A stretch of DNA of 64,000 bases from VXRN01 sp965197695 (GTDB lineage: Bacteria; Chloroflexota; Dehalococcoidia; Lucifugimonadales; UBA1123): NCBI GenBank assembly GCA_965197695.1, contig OZ240222.1:1426001-1490000 (forward strand), in the 5' to 3' direction. Within the stretch, counting starts at the first letter, position 1. Each line of letters opens with the position of its first letter. A program made the translations under genes and the position numbers. The notes beneath the pieces were generated by a model. That model was not told where the DNA came from, searched no databases, and saw nothing but the letters and a program-made list of their open reading frames with translations. Shown one piece after another: positions 52,460 to 61,033 of this stretch.

Positions 52460-52861
52460 ATGCGCGCTCCTCGACGCAGACGCCCGCGGAAGCACGTGAT
52501 CTGCGTTCCACCCGACACCGACCTCAATAGCTTGGCTATCCGAGCCAAGTACGTGGGAAGTCCGGAACACAAGGATTTTCCCAGCTTTGCGGGTCAACCT
52601 CGTCGACGGGCTGACGCTTCACTCTGTCCCAGATGGATCAGGGATCAGAACATGGTCCGTGGATGGTTGCGTTCCGCGATTCGTCGAGGCGCCGTGAGCG
52701 GTCCCTGGGAAGGGGGGTTCCCGCGTTACGTATGGCACAGGGAAGGCGGCACGGTGTTCGAAGGGCGTCTGGTGAACCGTGGAGACGGTTCCTACAAGGG
52801 GTATCCGCTCAATGAGGACGAGTGGCCGCGCGGCATCGAGGAATTGTATGCAGGGACTTAG
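52460..52861 (+). CDS. Hypothetical protein, first gene of two-gene cassette
   Basis: A 133-residue protein: a basic N-terminus (MRAPRRRRPRKHVICVPPDT), SLCPRWIRDQNMVRGWLRSA in the middle and WEGGFPRYVWHREGGTVFEG to GYPLNEDEWPRGI at the end. Not recognised as a named family, though its C-terminal part has a compact beta-rich look. The coding region overlaps the next start by 14 bases. A possible TTGACA-N18-TAAACT promoter lies at 52322-52351. Confidence 0.7.
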   Translation: MRAPRRRRPRKHVICVPPDTDLNSLAIRAKYVGSPEHKDFPSFAGQPRRRADASLCPRWIRDQNMVRGWLRSAIRRGAVSGPWEGGFPRYVWHREGGTVFEGRLVNRGDGSYKGYPLNEDEWPRGIEELYAGT

Positions 52862-54161
52862 TTTTGATTTCGACTGGGTGGACCCGGAAGGGATAAGCGG
52901 CCCGGAACTGTCTGCGACTTGGGCCTCCCTGCGAATCCGGGCAGGCGACTCGATTATCACTCGCGTTCTGGACACGCGGGCGAAGACAGTTCGCGACTCT
53001 GTCTATGTCCCGCTCTATCCGCTCGCGGAGTGGTTGGTCACCAACTGGTGGTTCATAACGCGCGAAATCCAGAATCCAGCAAAGGAAGGCTCCCCTGATT
53101 TCCGTCGCCGGCATTCTCTGGGCGCCAGCCGAGAGGGTTATGCGTTTCCCAACCTGGAGATGATCCCCTACGGCGCTCGGACACTCATCGTTTGGAAGAA
53201 AGATGTATCTCCGTGGACCAGAGTGGAGTTCCTGAATGATGGGCACGTCCGGATGGATGTCAGCGGGTTCCGCGAAACCTGCTCGAACCTCATCGACCAG
53301 GTGATTCGACGACTGGATTCTCTCGAAGTCAATGATACGCTACTACAAGAAGAATGGGACGCAATTCAGACCGCGGACGACGAGGAAACCAAATTCTGCG
53401 AAGCCGCGGCTGGTCTCGGATGGGACCCGTACGCGCTGAATGACGTAGATCGCGAACATGTACTTCTGCTCGCCGATAAGCTGGGAGGACTGCTCGATGA
53501 AGCAATTCCAGCCCTGGACGAGACAGACCCGGTTACCGGCTCGTCCGCCATCGTGTCCGCCATCGAAGAGGCCAAGCTGAACACTCTTCCCTTGGAACGG
53601 ATCGAGTCCTTCCGTGCCGAAGTCGGCAAGGATTCGACCACAGGGATCGATCCCTGGGACGAGGGTTACGACTGGGCGCGACGACTGAGGCGGAACCTGG
53701 GTCTCGGTGGGCAGCCGCTCCATTCAATGCCAGCAATGGCCGAAGCGCTTGGCGAAGATGCCGAGTCGCTTAACAAGGTCACTCAGCCAGTGGGGAGCTT
53801 CACCAAAACCCCGCTGATCGACGGAGTGATCACAAGACAGGACGATGGCCCCGCGTTTGCATTCCGCCCACTGCACGATGATGCCAAGAGGTTCCAATTC
53901 TGTCGCGCCCTCGCCGAAGTCTTGGCGTCTCCACACTCAGATGCACTGATCACCAGGGCTCACTCCGAGCGGCAGCAGCGCAACCGCGCCTTCGCCGCCG
54001 AGTTCCTCGCGCCCTCGTCCGCTCTGAGGCAGCGGGTGTCGCGTCCTGTTGTCGACGACCATGACATCGACGAGTTGGCTGAGGAATTCGGCGTCTCCTC
54101 GCGCGTCATCGAACACCAGATCGCAAACCACCGAATCGCTTGGCTCGGCGAGCGAATGTGA
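52848..54161 (+). CDS. Protein with degenerate ImmA/IrrE-like peptidase domain
   Basis: A 437-residue protein. The N-terminal 130 residues (starting MQGLSFDFDWVDPEGISGPE) contain a beta-rich unknown domain. The C-terminal part has RFQFCRALAEVL where ImmA/IrrE proteins have the zinc helix (RFTLAHELGHLL type), then RAHSERQQRNRAFAAEFLAP and DIDELAEEFGVSSRVIEHQI. The HExxH is thus lost while the rest of the fold is kept. ATG 52848 follows GAGGAA. It is coupled to the 133-residue gene. ImmA-type proteins relieve repression of mobile elements or toxins; this one may sense rather than cleave (inference). Confidence 0.72.
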   Translation: MQGLSFDFDWVDPEGISGPELSATWASLRIRAGDSIITRVLDTRAKTVRDSVYVPLYPLAEWLVTNWWFITREIQNPAKEGSPDFRRRHSLGASREGYAFPNLEMIPYGARTLIVWKKDVSPWTRVEFLNDGHVRMDVSGFRETCSNLIDQVIRRLDSLEVNDTLLQEEWDAIQTADDEETKFCEAAAGLGWDPYALNDVDREHVLLLADKLGGLLDEAIPALDETDPVTGSSAIVSAIEEAKLNTLPLERIESFRAEVGKDSTTGIDPWDEGYDWARRLRRNLGLGGQPLHSMPAMAEALGEDAESLNKVTQPVGSFTKTPLIDGVITRQDDGPAFAFRPLHDDAKRFQFCRALAEVLASPHSDALITRAHSERQQRNRAFAAEFLAPSSALRQRVSRPVVDDHDIDELAEEFGVSSRVIEHQIANHRIAWLGERM

Positions 54162-54206
54162 GCGAATGTCCCGAACACTGCGATCAATAAGCGTACTGGA
54201 ACGGCT

Positions 54207-54917
54207 CTAGCCGCTGCGGTCAGGCGTCGGCAGCCATCGCACAACAGCGGCCATGCCCAGGACGGACACGGCGAGCGCGAGCGCGGTTATGGCGGCTTCG
54301 GTGTTGGTAATGACGTCGCTGGCGCAGTGTCCCCGTGATTCGCCTCCCGACAGGGCTAGGCTCAGCTCGCCCGGCCCGCCGAGGTTGGGCCGGGCTTCCC
54401 ACCTGGACGCTCCGTCCGGGGATTGGACCAGCGCCCAGCACTGGGGTTCGGGTTCCTGGACTCCGAAGAGGGCAAAGAAGCCGAATGCGGCTGTAGCGGA
54501 GATGAGCAGACCGGCGACGGTGGATGGTACGACGGTCAGCAGCTTTCTGTCGGCGGCAGTCAGGCTTCTTGCGGCGGCGAACCAGATGACGAAGGTGGCG
54601 GGCAGCAGGACCACCGTTACGAGCGACAGCGAGGAGAAGCTGGCGGCGAACGACAGGAGGCCGACGGCCAGCAGCAGACCGCCGCGCACTCCGGGGTGGG
54701 GCGCCCGGGCTGCGATGAGGGCGAGCAGGTAGGGCGTGGCGTACGCTAGAAGGAATGCGAGGTTCCCGGCGAGCTGGCCCGGACTGCTGGCGTTGAACAG
54801 AGGCAGGGACGCGAGACCGAGCGCGCCGAGCAGGCCGAGCGCGCCGCCAATCAGCGCGGCTTTCCCACCACGACTGCGGGATGGTCTGTCACCGGGTTCG
54901 TCGGGCAGTGTTGACAT
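54207..54917 (-). CDS. Hypothetical membrane protein
   Basis: About 236 residues with a polar N-terminus (MSTLPDEPGDRPSRSRGGKA). Roughly six hydrophobic segments follow (GGALGLLGALGLASLPLF, LAFLLAYATPYLLALIAA, LLLAVGLLSFAASFS, TVVLLPATFVIWFAAA, VAGLLISATAAFGFFALF, and the last near the C-terminus). A Cys-containing loop EPQCWALVQSPDG precedes the final helix. Not recognised. The start is uncertain; the ATG at 54917 lacks a clear site. Confidence 0.6.
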   Translation of the reverse strand: MSTLPDEPGDRPSRSRGGKAALIGGALGLLGALGLASLPLFNASSPGQLAGNLAFLLAYATPYLLALIAARAPHPGVRGGLLLAVGLLSFAASFSSLSLVTVVLLPATFVIWFAAARSLTAADRKLLTVVPSTVAGLLISATAAFGFFALFGVQEPEPQCWALVQSPDGASRWEARPNLGGPGELSLALSGGESRGHCASDVITNTEAAITALALAVSVLGMAAVVRWLPTPDRSG

Positions 54918-54984
54918 TTCAGTACCGGTTGGCGGGTTAGCCGACAGGGGTGACTCGACAACCCCCAACAAAGCCAACTCCAAC

Positions 54985-56184
54985 CTAGTGGAGCGCCCTG
55001 CTGGCCGCGGCGACCGACGCGCCCGGCGCGATCTCGTACCCGACCCTCGGCAGGATCGACTCCAGGGCCGACAGAGCGAACAGAACGTAGTCCGGCCTGC
55101 TCGACTCTCCCATCAGGCCGAACCTCCAGACTCTTCCATCGAACTCGCCCAGGCCCTTGCCGATCTCGATGTTGAACTCACGCAGAAGTCTCGCGCGCAC
55201 CTCGACGTCGTCAACGCCCTCGGGTATCCACACCGGCGTCACCTGCGCGAGCCTGCTGTCCTCCGGAGTAACGACCTCGAGCCCAAGAGCTTCGAGTCCG
55301 GCCCTGAGTGCGGCCGCGTTCCTCTCGTGGCGTGTGAACCTGGCATCCAGCCCCTCTTCGAGAACGATGCGCAGGCCCTCCCTGAGCGCGAGGACCAGGC
55401 TGACCGGAGAGGTGTGGTGGTAAACTCTGGGGTCGTACCAGTACTTGGCGTTGAGGTCCAGGTCCAGATACCAGGACGCCGGGGGCGTGCTGCGCGCCCG
55501 AATCGCTTCCATGGCCCGCTGGCTGACGGCGACCGGAGACAGGCCCGGCGGACATCCGAGACACTTCTGGGTCGCGCTGTAGCAGTAGTCGATGCCCCAG
55601 TCGTCGAACGCCATCTCGTTGCCTCCGAGCGACGTGACCGCGTCCACCATGAACAGCGCGTCGTGGGCGCGTGCGAGCTGTGAGATGCCCTCCAGCGGCT
55701 GCCGGATACCTGTGGACGTCTCCGCGTGTATCGCAGCGACGAGCTTGACCGAGGAGTGCTCGTTCAGTGTCTTTTCGAGCATCTCTTCCGGGAAGGGACG
55801 GCCCCATTCGGAGCGCAGCGTGACGACGTTCGCGCCGACACGCGTCGCCATATCGACCATCCGCTCGCCGAAGAACCCGTAGATGCAGATGACCGCCGTA
55901 TCCCCCGGCTCCAGTATGCTGGACAGCCCCGCCTCCATTCCTGACGATCCGGTGCCGGACAGCGCCAAGGTCGTCCCGTCGCCGGTCCGGAACACCGCCT
56001 TGAGCAGCTCCGAGACCTCTTCCATGATCAGAACGTAGTCCGGGTCCAGATACCCGATCATGTTCTGCATCATCGCCTGGAGCACCCTCGGATTGACCAT
56101 GGACGGACCGGGCCCCAGCAGGATGCGCGGTGGAACGCTTTCCATGGAAGGGCCGTCTGTCATCCAGGGTTTGGCTTCGGCCAT
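54985..56184 (-). CDS. Class V aminotransferase (alanine/serine-glyoxylate type)
   Basis: A 399-residue PLP enzyme of fold type I. RILLGPGPSMVNPRVLQAM is the signature start; ALSGTGSSGMEAGLSS binds the cofactor phosphate; D in FMVDAVTSLGGNEM, and the PLP lysine in DYCYSATQKCLGCPPGLSPV. The Gly-Pro-Gly-Pro start and QKCLGxPPG loop are typical of serine-pyruvate / alanine-glyoxylate aminotransferases. AACGGAGGAGA precedes the ATG at 56184. It uses glyoxylate or pyruvate as acceptor (family knowledge). Confidence 0.92.
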   Translation of the reverse strand: MAEAKPWMTDGPSMESVPPRILLGPGPSMVNPRVLQAMMQNMIGYLDPDYVLIMEEVSELLKAVFRTGDGTTLALSGTGSSGMEAGLSSILEPGDTAVICIYGFFGERMVDMATRVGANVVTLRSEWGRPFPEEMLEKTLNEHSSVKLVAAIHAETSTGIRQPLEGISQLARAHDALFMVDAVTSLGGNEMAFDDWGIDYCYSATQKCLGCPPGLSPVAVSQRAMEAIRARSTPPASWYLDLDLNAKYWYDPRVYHHTSPVSLVLALREGLRIVLEEGLDARFTRHERNAAALRAGLEALGLEVVTPEDSRLAQVTPVWIPEGVDDVEVRARLLREFNIEIGKGLGEFDGRVWRFGLMGESSRPDYVLFALSALESILPRVGYEIAPGASVAAASRALH

Positions 56185-56235
56185 TACTCTCCTCCGTTTC
56201 AGTTCCTGCTGCCTGGCCCCGAATGGGCGGAAGCG

Positions 56236-57705
56236 TTAAACGTGCCGGTTGTACAGGTCTTCGAATCGGACAATATCATCCTCGCCGAGGTAGCTTCCGG
56301 ACTGCACCTCGATTATCTCCAGTGGAATGGACCCCGGATTTTCAAGTCTGTGGGTCTCGCCGAGCCTGACGTAAGCGGACTGGTTTTCGTACAGGAAGAA
56401 CTCCTCGTCCGCCTTGACGACCTTTGCGGTCCCGCTGACCACCACCCAGTGCTCCGAACGGTGATGATGCATCTGGAGTGAGAGGGCCTGGCCCGGGTCA
56501 ACGGTAATCCTCTTAACCTGGAAACGCGGGCCTGAATCAACCGTCTCATACCATCCCCACGGACGGTGGACACGGCGGTGGTTCTCCCGCTCCGGCCGCC
56601 CTTCCTCCTTCAGCCGCTCGACGATCGCCCGCACGTCCTCCACCCGGTCGCGGTCGGCGACCAGCACGGCGTCCGGAGTCTCGACCACAATCACGTTATC
56701 GAGTCCGACCGCGGCCACGAGGCGGTGATGTCCGAACACCATCGAGTTCCGCATTTCGTGAGTGTAGGCGTCGCCGCGAACCACGTTCCCATCCTCGTCC
56801 TGATCGCTCACGTCCATTATCGCCGCCCAGGAGCCGACGTCGGACCACTCCACGTCGAGCGGGACCACGATCGCCTGGCGGCTATCGGGGCTGTCCGTTC
56901 CGGCAATGCGCTCCATGACCGCGTAGTCGATCGTATCGGGAGGGCAGGACGCGAACAGCTCGGCGTCCGGGCGGTAGAAGCTGCCGTCATGCGATCCGCC
57001 GGCATGTGCGGCCCGGCAGACTTCGGAGATGTCCGGCCTGAAACGTTCCATCTCCTCCAGCCACGCCGACGCGCGCATGATGAACATTCCGCTGTTCCAG
57101 AGATACTCCTCGGTCTCCAGCATCCGCTCGGCGGTCTGCCTGTCGGGTTTTTCGACGAATTCCGCGAGCTCGTAGGGGATGAGTCCGTCGTCGGCAGTGC
57201 CGTCCGGGTACTCAGCGCCCCGGCGGATGTAGCCGTAACCCGTACTCGGAGACCGTGGGGTGATTCCGAACGTGACAATCCGGCCGGCGCTTGCCAGGTC
57301 CGCGGCCAGCTCCACCGCCGTCCGGAACGCGTCGGCCCCGTTGATTATGTGGTCCGCGGGCAGTACCAGCATGACCGGGTCGTCACCTTCGCCCGCCTCG
57401 TTCCGGAGGGTCAGCGCGGCGAGCGTCAGCGCCGGCGCGGTGTTGCGCCCGACCGGCTCCAGAAGAATCGACATCGGGACACATCCGATCTGTCGCGCGT
57501 GCTCGGCAACGAGGAACCTGTGCCCCTCATTGCATACGACGACCGGGGCGGCGGTGTCCTCCACGCCTTCGAGCCGCAGAATCGTGCCCTGGAGCATCGA
57601 TTGGCCGTCGGCGATGGACAGAAACGGCTTGGGGTAGAACTCTCTCGAAAGAGGCCACAGCCGGGTGCCGGAGCCCCCTGCAAGTATGACGGGGTGAAGG
57701 GTCAT
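56236..57705 (-). CDS. manC: Mannose-1-phosphate guanylyltransferase / mannose-6-phosphate isomerase
   Basis: Bifunctional type II enzyme of 489 residues forming GDP-mannose. The nucleotidyltransferase domain has ILAGGSGTRLWPLSREFYPK (about 7-26), VLPADHII and TFGITPRSPSTGYGYI; the C-terminal cupin isomerase domain has RPWGWYETVDSGPRFQVKRI and LSLQMHHHRSEHWVVVSGTA. Both domains appear complete. GGAG lies 8 bases before the ATG at 57705. It supplies GDP-mannose for glycans, consistent with the glycosyltransferases in the window. Confidence 0.94.
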   Translation of the reverse strand: MTLHPVILAGGSGTRLWPLSREFYPKPFLSIADGQSMLQGTILRLEGVEDTAAPVVVCNEGHRFLVAEHARQIGCVPMSILLEPVGRNTAPALTLAALTLRNEAGEGDDPVMLVLPADHIINGADAFRTAVELAADLASAGRIVTFGITPRSPSTGYGYIRRGAEYPDGTADDGLIPYELAEFVEKPDRQTAERMLETEEYLWNSGMFIMRASAWLEEMERFRPDISEVCRAAHAGGSHDGSFYRPDAELFASCPPDTIDYAVMERIAGTDSPDSRQAIVVPLDVEWSDVGSWAAIMDVSDQDEDGNVVRGDAYTHEMRNSMVFGHHRLVAAVGLDNVIVVETPDAVLVADRDRVEDVRAIVERLKEEGRPERENHRRVHRPWGWYETVDSGPRFQVKRITVDPGQALSLQMHHHRSEHWVVVSGTAKVVKADEEFFLYENQSAYVRLGETHRLENPGSIPLEIIEVQSGSYLGEDDIVRFEDLYNRHV

Positions 57706-57828
57706 GGTATGACTCCGGTTCGTGTGCGTATTTCGGACGTGTGCCAGACGCCGTTAGCCAATTGATCTGCCCACACCAATACGTTACTGCGAGTCAGACG
57801 CCGATGCAAGAGAGTATCCGGTTTGGAA

Positions 57829-57850
57829 CCTGTTTCAGTTTAGTCGGTGC
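57829..57850 (+). repeat. Solo terminal repeat of family R1
   Basis: CCTGTTTCAGTTTAGTCGGT at 57829-57848 matches the R1 ends; the following bases include AGGAGCGCGGGCG as in the 81-bp element, but no right end is found. A truncated copy in the leader of the antitoxin gene. Confidence 0.6.
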
Positions 57851-57919
57851 AGGCTGTAGGAGCGCGGGCGCTCCTGTTACTATATCGTTACAGTAGCAGC
57901 ATTCCCGGAGGAGACCCAA

Positions 57920-58168
57920 ATGCCCGACATAATGGTGCGCGGAGTACCCGACCACCTACACCGAGAGCTCAGTTCAGCCGCGAGTCGCAACCACCGCACC
58001 CTGAACGGGGAGATTCTAGCGAGGCTGACAGCAGGGTCATCAGTCAGCCCCAAACCCAGAGACACGAAGGCCCTGCTCGAACGGATTCGGCAGCGACGCA
58101 AGACCCTCGGACCGATGGACCTCAGTGAGGAAAATCTGAGAGAGATGCGAAATGAAGGGCGCCCGTGA
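57920..58168 (+). CDS. FitA/VapB-like ribbon-helix-helix antitoxin
   Basis: An 82-residue protein starting MPDIMVRGVPDHLHRELSSA, then NHRTLNGEILARL, a FitA-type RHH DNA-binding domain. The C-terminal helix (RIRQRRKTLGPMDLSEENL) wraps the toxin. CGGAGGAGACCCAA precedes the ATG. The stop overlaps the toxin GTG (GTGA, 58165-58168). Confidence 0.88.
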   Translation: MPDIMVRGVPDHLHRELSSAASRNHRTLNGEILARLTAGSSVSPKPRDTKALLERIRQRRKTLGPMDLSEENLREMRNEGRP

Positions 58169-58578
58169 TCGTAGTCGACACGAATGTTATGGTCCTGTTG
58201 GTGGAAAGTGAAGAGGGGGGCACAGACGCGGATCTTCTGTTGGAACGGGACGATCAGTGGGCGGCCCCCGAAATCCTCATGAGCGAGCTGCGTAATGTCT
58301 TGATCGGGTTCGTCCGGCGGGGCGAGATTACTCCGGAGCAGGCCAAAGCGATGAGTGATGACGCCGCCGAGATCCTGCAGGACCGCATCTTAAGTGTGAA
58401 CGGGTCCCAGGTGATCGATGTCGCGTTGGAGTGCGGCCTCACCGCATACGATGCCGAGTTCGTTGCGCTTGCGCGGACTTCGGGAGTCCCGCTGGTTACG
58501 CTGGACAATGCAATCCTGAACGGCGCGGATGACGTGGCCGTGTCATTACAAGCGTCGGTGGACCCTTCGGTCATGTGA
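58165..58578 (+). CDS. vapC: VapC-family PIN-domain toxin
   Basis: A 137-residue PIN ribonuclease with all acidic residues: D5 (VVDTNVMV), E41 (MSELRNVL), D96 (TAYDAEFVALA) and D114 (VTLDNAIL). GTG 58165 overlaps the antitoxin stop. By family knowledge it cleaves a tRNA or rRNA and is neutralised by the FitA-like partner. Both genes look intact, unlike the other toxin-antitoxin sets here except 24628-25142. Confidence 0.92.
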   Translation: MIVVDTNVMVLLVESEEGGTDADLLLERDDQWAAPEILMSELRNVLIGFVRRGEITPEQAKAMSDDAAEILQDRILSVNGSQVIDVALECGLTAYDAEFVALARTSGVPLVTLDNAILNGADDVAVSLQASVDPSVM

Positions 58579-58636
58579 CCAGCGATCGGACTATGCGGGT
58601 GAGACTCCCGCGCTCCATGTCATGCGAGCAGCAGAG

Positions 58637-59257
58637 TCACGACGCGCCGAGGGCGACGCTGACGATCTGCTTCTCCATCGCGATGCCGAGCTCCGTGGCC
58701 TCGCCGAGACGGAGGTGGTCGCCCACCGTCGCAACGAACACGACTCCCAGAATCCTGCCCACCCTGAAGTCTATGACGGTGGAGGAGACCATGTTTCCCG
58801 AGCTGTCATGCAGGGTCTTGAGCCCGACCGCTTCGTCGTAGAATCCCCGGGGTTCGATCTGTTCCAGTCCCACCAGCGTCTGGCCGTCGCCAACTTCGTT
58901 GCCGACGTTCTCGACGAAGTCGCTCAGAAACACCTCGTGCATCCAATCGTGAACGCTGTCCGGGGTCCGGAACAGGTGCGCGACCGACGCGACCACGAAA
59001 TCAATTCCGTCGGCTGCGATCGGAGGCGGGGGCGGGCCGAACTCTCGCAGGAACCCATCGATGCGGCCTATTTCGCGGAACCGCTCCTCGGTCGCTCCGG
59101 CGAATCCGTGTTCGGCCATCGTGCGATTGTCCAGGCCGCCATCCCGGATCGACCGGTAGTCGCCATAAGTGTCGGGCAGGTCGATCTCGGTGAGGACCAG
59201 CCGCGGAAGATCATCAGCGTCCAGCTCGAACGTCGCCTGGGTCACGGGATCGGACAA
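58637..59257 (-). CDS. Hypothetical protein
   Basis: A 206-residue protein from a TTG at 59257 with GAGGAGAGATCA upstream (the frame extends to 59350 without a site). Features: VTQATFELDADDLPRLVLTE, a proline run PPPPPI in the middle, and a beta-rich C-terminus (NMVSSTVIDFRVGRILGVVF). No signal peptide or TM in the chosen frame. Not recognised; the pattern (helical front, repeated beta strands) resembles proteins of unknown function frequent in Chloroflexota. Confidence 0.6.
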   Translation of the reverse strand: MSDPVTQATFELDADDLPRLVLTEIDLPDTYGDYRSIRDGGLDNRTMAEHGFAGATEERFREIGRIDGFLREFGPPPPPIAADGIDFVVASVAHLFRTPDSVHDWMHEVFLSDFVENVGNEVGDGQTLVGLEQIEPRGFYDEAVGLKTLHDSSGNMVSSTVIDFRVGRILGVVFVATVGDHLRLGEATELGIAMEKQIVSVALGAS

Positions 59258-59401
59258 TGATCTCTCCTCGCGTCGCGGTCTGCGGCGGGCTTTTCCAAAG
59301 TCGGCTCGGCCGGGGGAGCGCACGCGACGGCCACCTGGGATTCCCGGCATGGTTGGCGGATGAGGCTGACCGTCATCTCCCCTTCGCAGGAGGCGGCCCT
59401 G

Positions 59402-60358
59402 TCACCCTCTCCAGGGAGACGGGCGACCATCATCCGTGTACTTCCACGTCTCAATGGGACCGACACCGGAAGGAAGGTATTTATTGACGATGCCCAACAC
59501 CTTCTTGTAGCGGGGCTTCGTGCGACCGCCGGGGGTGTCGTGGCCAAAGCCGACGACAGCCCGAATGCCGCCGGTGAGATCGGGAACATCCTGGGGCGTC
59601 AGCCCCACGCGCTTGCGAGCGTCAATCATCTTCTGCAGGTCGCCTTGCACTGCTTTCAGCGCACTGTGCCACTCCCAGACGTACTGCAAGAGCTGGAACG
59701 GCGCGTAGTACACCTTGACTTTGGCGCGAGCCGAAGCGTATTTGAGTTCGATCAGTACGAGGCGCCCCTTCGGGTCAATTGCCAGTTGATCTATCTTTTC
59801 AGCGCCTTTCTCTGGTTCCTTCCACCCCCCTTGCCGAGCCGCGGCTTGGATGGCATCGAAAGCCGCCTTGACCTCTGGAAGCTCCGCGGCCTCCTTCCGA
59901 TGCCCCTTGGACTCGTATTTCAACTCGACTTCACGTTCGAATGGTATCCAGGGATCTGTCACCCGTGACCATTGCGCTTGGACGGCCCCTTCCCCTTTGG
60001 TCAGGCTTGGTTTGACCTTCACGCATCTCAGGTAGGCATCTATCATCTCGCTGAAGCCATCCTCGCCTATGCACCATCGGCGGAAGAGTCTCTTTGCGCA
60101 TGGCTGCTTGGTATAGGTATCGTCAGCCCCTACCCTCACGCATCCATCGGGACTTTTGAGCCTTCGAACCGTGAGTACCGCTGTCAGCCCACGGTAGACG
60201 TGAATCTCGTCATCCCGGCGGAAATGCACGTCGTGTTCATGGCCTCCGACTTCCCGCTTGTTGAGATCGATCAGCGGCGCGAGGAACTCTCTCGGCTTCA
60301 GGAGCCCCAGTAACTTCTCCGAAGGCGCGCGTTCGTAGGAAATCGTTGGCGTCGTCAT
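59402..60358 (-). CDS. PD-(D/E)XK nuclease-like protein, second gene of interrupted operon
   Basis: A 318-residue protein with an endonuclease-like core: EVELKYESKGHRKEA (145-155), KIDQLAIDPKGRLVLIELKY with D190, E204 and K206 forming D-x13-ExK, and KVYYAPFQLLQYVWEWHSAL after it. The N-terminal 130 residues (Cys C73, C87, C96, C112) may bind metal or DNA. ATG 60358 overlaps the stop of the gene upstream (ATGA), so the two worked together. Possibly a defence or repair nuclease (inference). Confidence 0.75.
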   Translation of the reverse strand: MTTPTISYERAPSEKLLGLLKPREFLAPLIDLNKREVGGHEHDVHFRRDDEIHVYRGLTAVLTVRRLKSPDGCVRVGADDTYTKQPCAKRLFRRWCIGEDGFSEMIDAYLRCVKVKPSLTKGEGAVQAQWSRVTDPWIPFEREVELKYESKGHRKEAAELPEVKAAFDAIQAAARQGGWKEPEKGAEKIDQLAIDPKGRLVLIELKYASARAKVKVYYAPFQLLQYVWEWHSALKAVQGDLQKMIDARKRVGLTPQDVPDLTGGIRAVVGFGHDTPGGRTKPRYKKVLGIVNKYLPSGVGPIETWKYTDDGRPSPWRG

Positions 60359-60549
60359 TGTGAACCCTCCTTGATGAGATAGCGGTCACGCATGTAGGTC
60401 GCCCACTCCGTCAGCCCCTCGGCCTCGCCGATGCGGATGACTTCTGACGCGGGGAGGAACGGGGCCTCAGCCGGGTCGTCGCCGGGCAGGATACCCTGCC
60501 AGTCCATCCAGTGCTGGGCAATGTAGGGGTTGTCGTCGTGCGCGCAGAG
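60355..60549 (-). pseudogene. PGN_0703-like nuclease gene, C-terminal part (interrupted)
   Basis: Reads CAHDDNPYIAQHWMDWQGIL through FLPASEVIRIGEAEGLTEWA to YLIKEGSQ and TGA at 60355. It is the continuation of the gene at 62065-62858 beyond a 1,538-bp insert. Removing 60555-62092 joins the parts in frame to 321 codons. See the N-terminal part. Confidence 0.75.
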
Positions 60550-60554
60550 CGCGA
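60527..60554. repeat. 28-bp direct repeat at left edge of insert
   Basis: GGGTTGTCGTCGTGCGCGCA continuing GAGCGCGA; the second copy at 62065-62092 differs by one base (C to T). Both encode the same protein stretch (CAHDDNP / CAHDNNP) of the interrupted gene. The repeats bracket 60555-62064. Confidence 0.85.
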
Positions 60555-61024
60555 TCCGTGCTCGCAAGCTGGATAGCGAGCTGTGCGGAGCCACCGACGA
60601 TAACCGTTGCCTGACCGAGTGGAAACCCTGGTACGACGTGCGCTTCACGCCGGTAATCACGATCGAAGCGCCCGATCTCGTTGACGACAGCACGGACGCC
60701 AGAACCATGGAGCTCCGCGCGGATTTGGGGGAGGCCCTAGAGGCCGCGATAGAGCCGATAGGCACTACGGTGGACAGCGCGCAGGTGATCGAGTTTCTCG
60801 TCGTCACCGCCGCTATGGTGACAGCCACTCTGAGCATCGCAATAAGCTGGCGACGTGGAATGGCCCCGCTCGTCGTCGGCATGGGCGCGGCGATCTTCAT
60901 TCTCATCCTGTTCGCCGGCTACCGCCTGCTCGGGACCAATATAGCCTGGCCGATCGCGGCACAGGCTCTCGTGGCCGTCGCCGGCCTCCTCGCCCTGACG
61001 AAACAGTTCGGCCTGTTCCGCTAG
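60530..61024 (+). CDS. Hypothetical membrane protein carried in insert
   Basis: Open frame of 164 codons, whose first codons lie in the direct repeat. A credible core starts around 60638-60707: VRFTPVITIEAPDLVDDSTD, MELRADLGEALEAAIEPIGT, then three hydrophobic segments (VIEFLVVTAAMVTATLSIAI, VVGMGAAIFILILFAGYRL, AAQALVAVAGLLALT). The exact start is unclear. Not recognised. It converges with the collagen-repeat lipoprotein gene (9-base gap), so both came in with the insert. Confidence 0.5.
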   Translation: MSSCAQSAIRARKLDSELCGATDDNRCLTEWKPWYDVRFTPVITIEAPDLVDDSTDARTMELRADLGEALEAAIEPIGTTVDSAQVIEFLVVTAAMVTATLSIAISWRRGMAPLVVGMGAAIFILILFAGYRLLGTNIAWPIAAQALVAVAGLLALTKQFGLFR

Positions 61025-61033
61025 TCCCTGCTC

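Noticed and set aside
60355..60906. A 183-codon minus-strand ORF as an independent gene
   Set aside because: Only the last 65 codons look like protein; they continue the nuclease gene at 62065-62858. The front part is the antisense of the insert's membrane protein.
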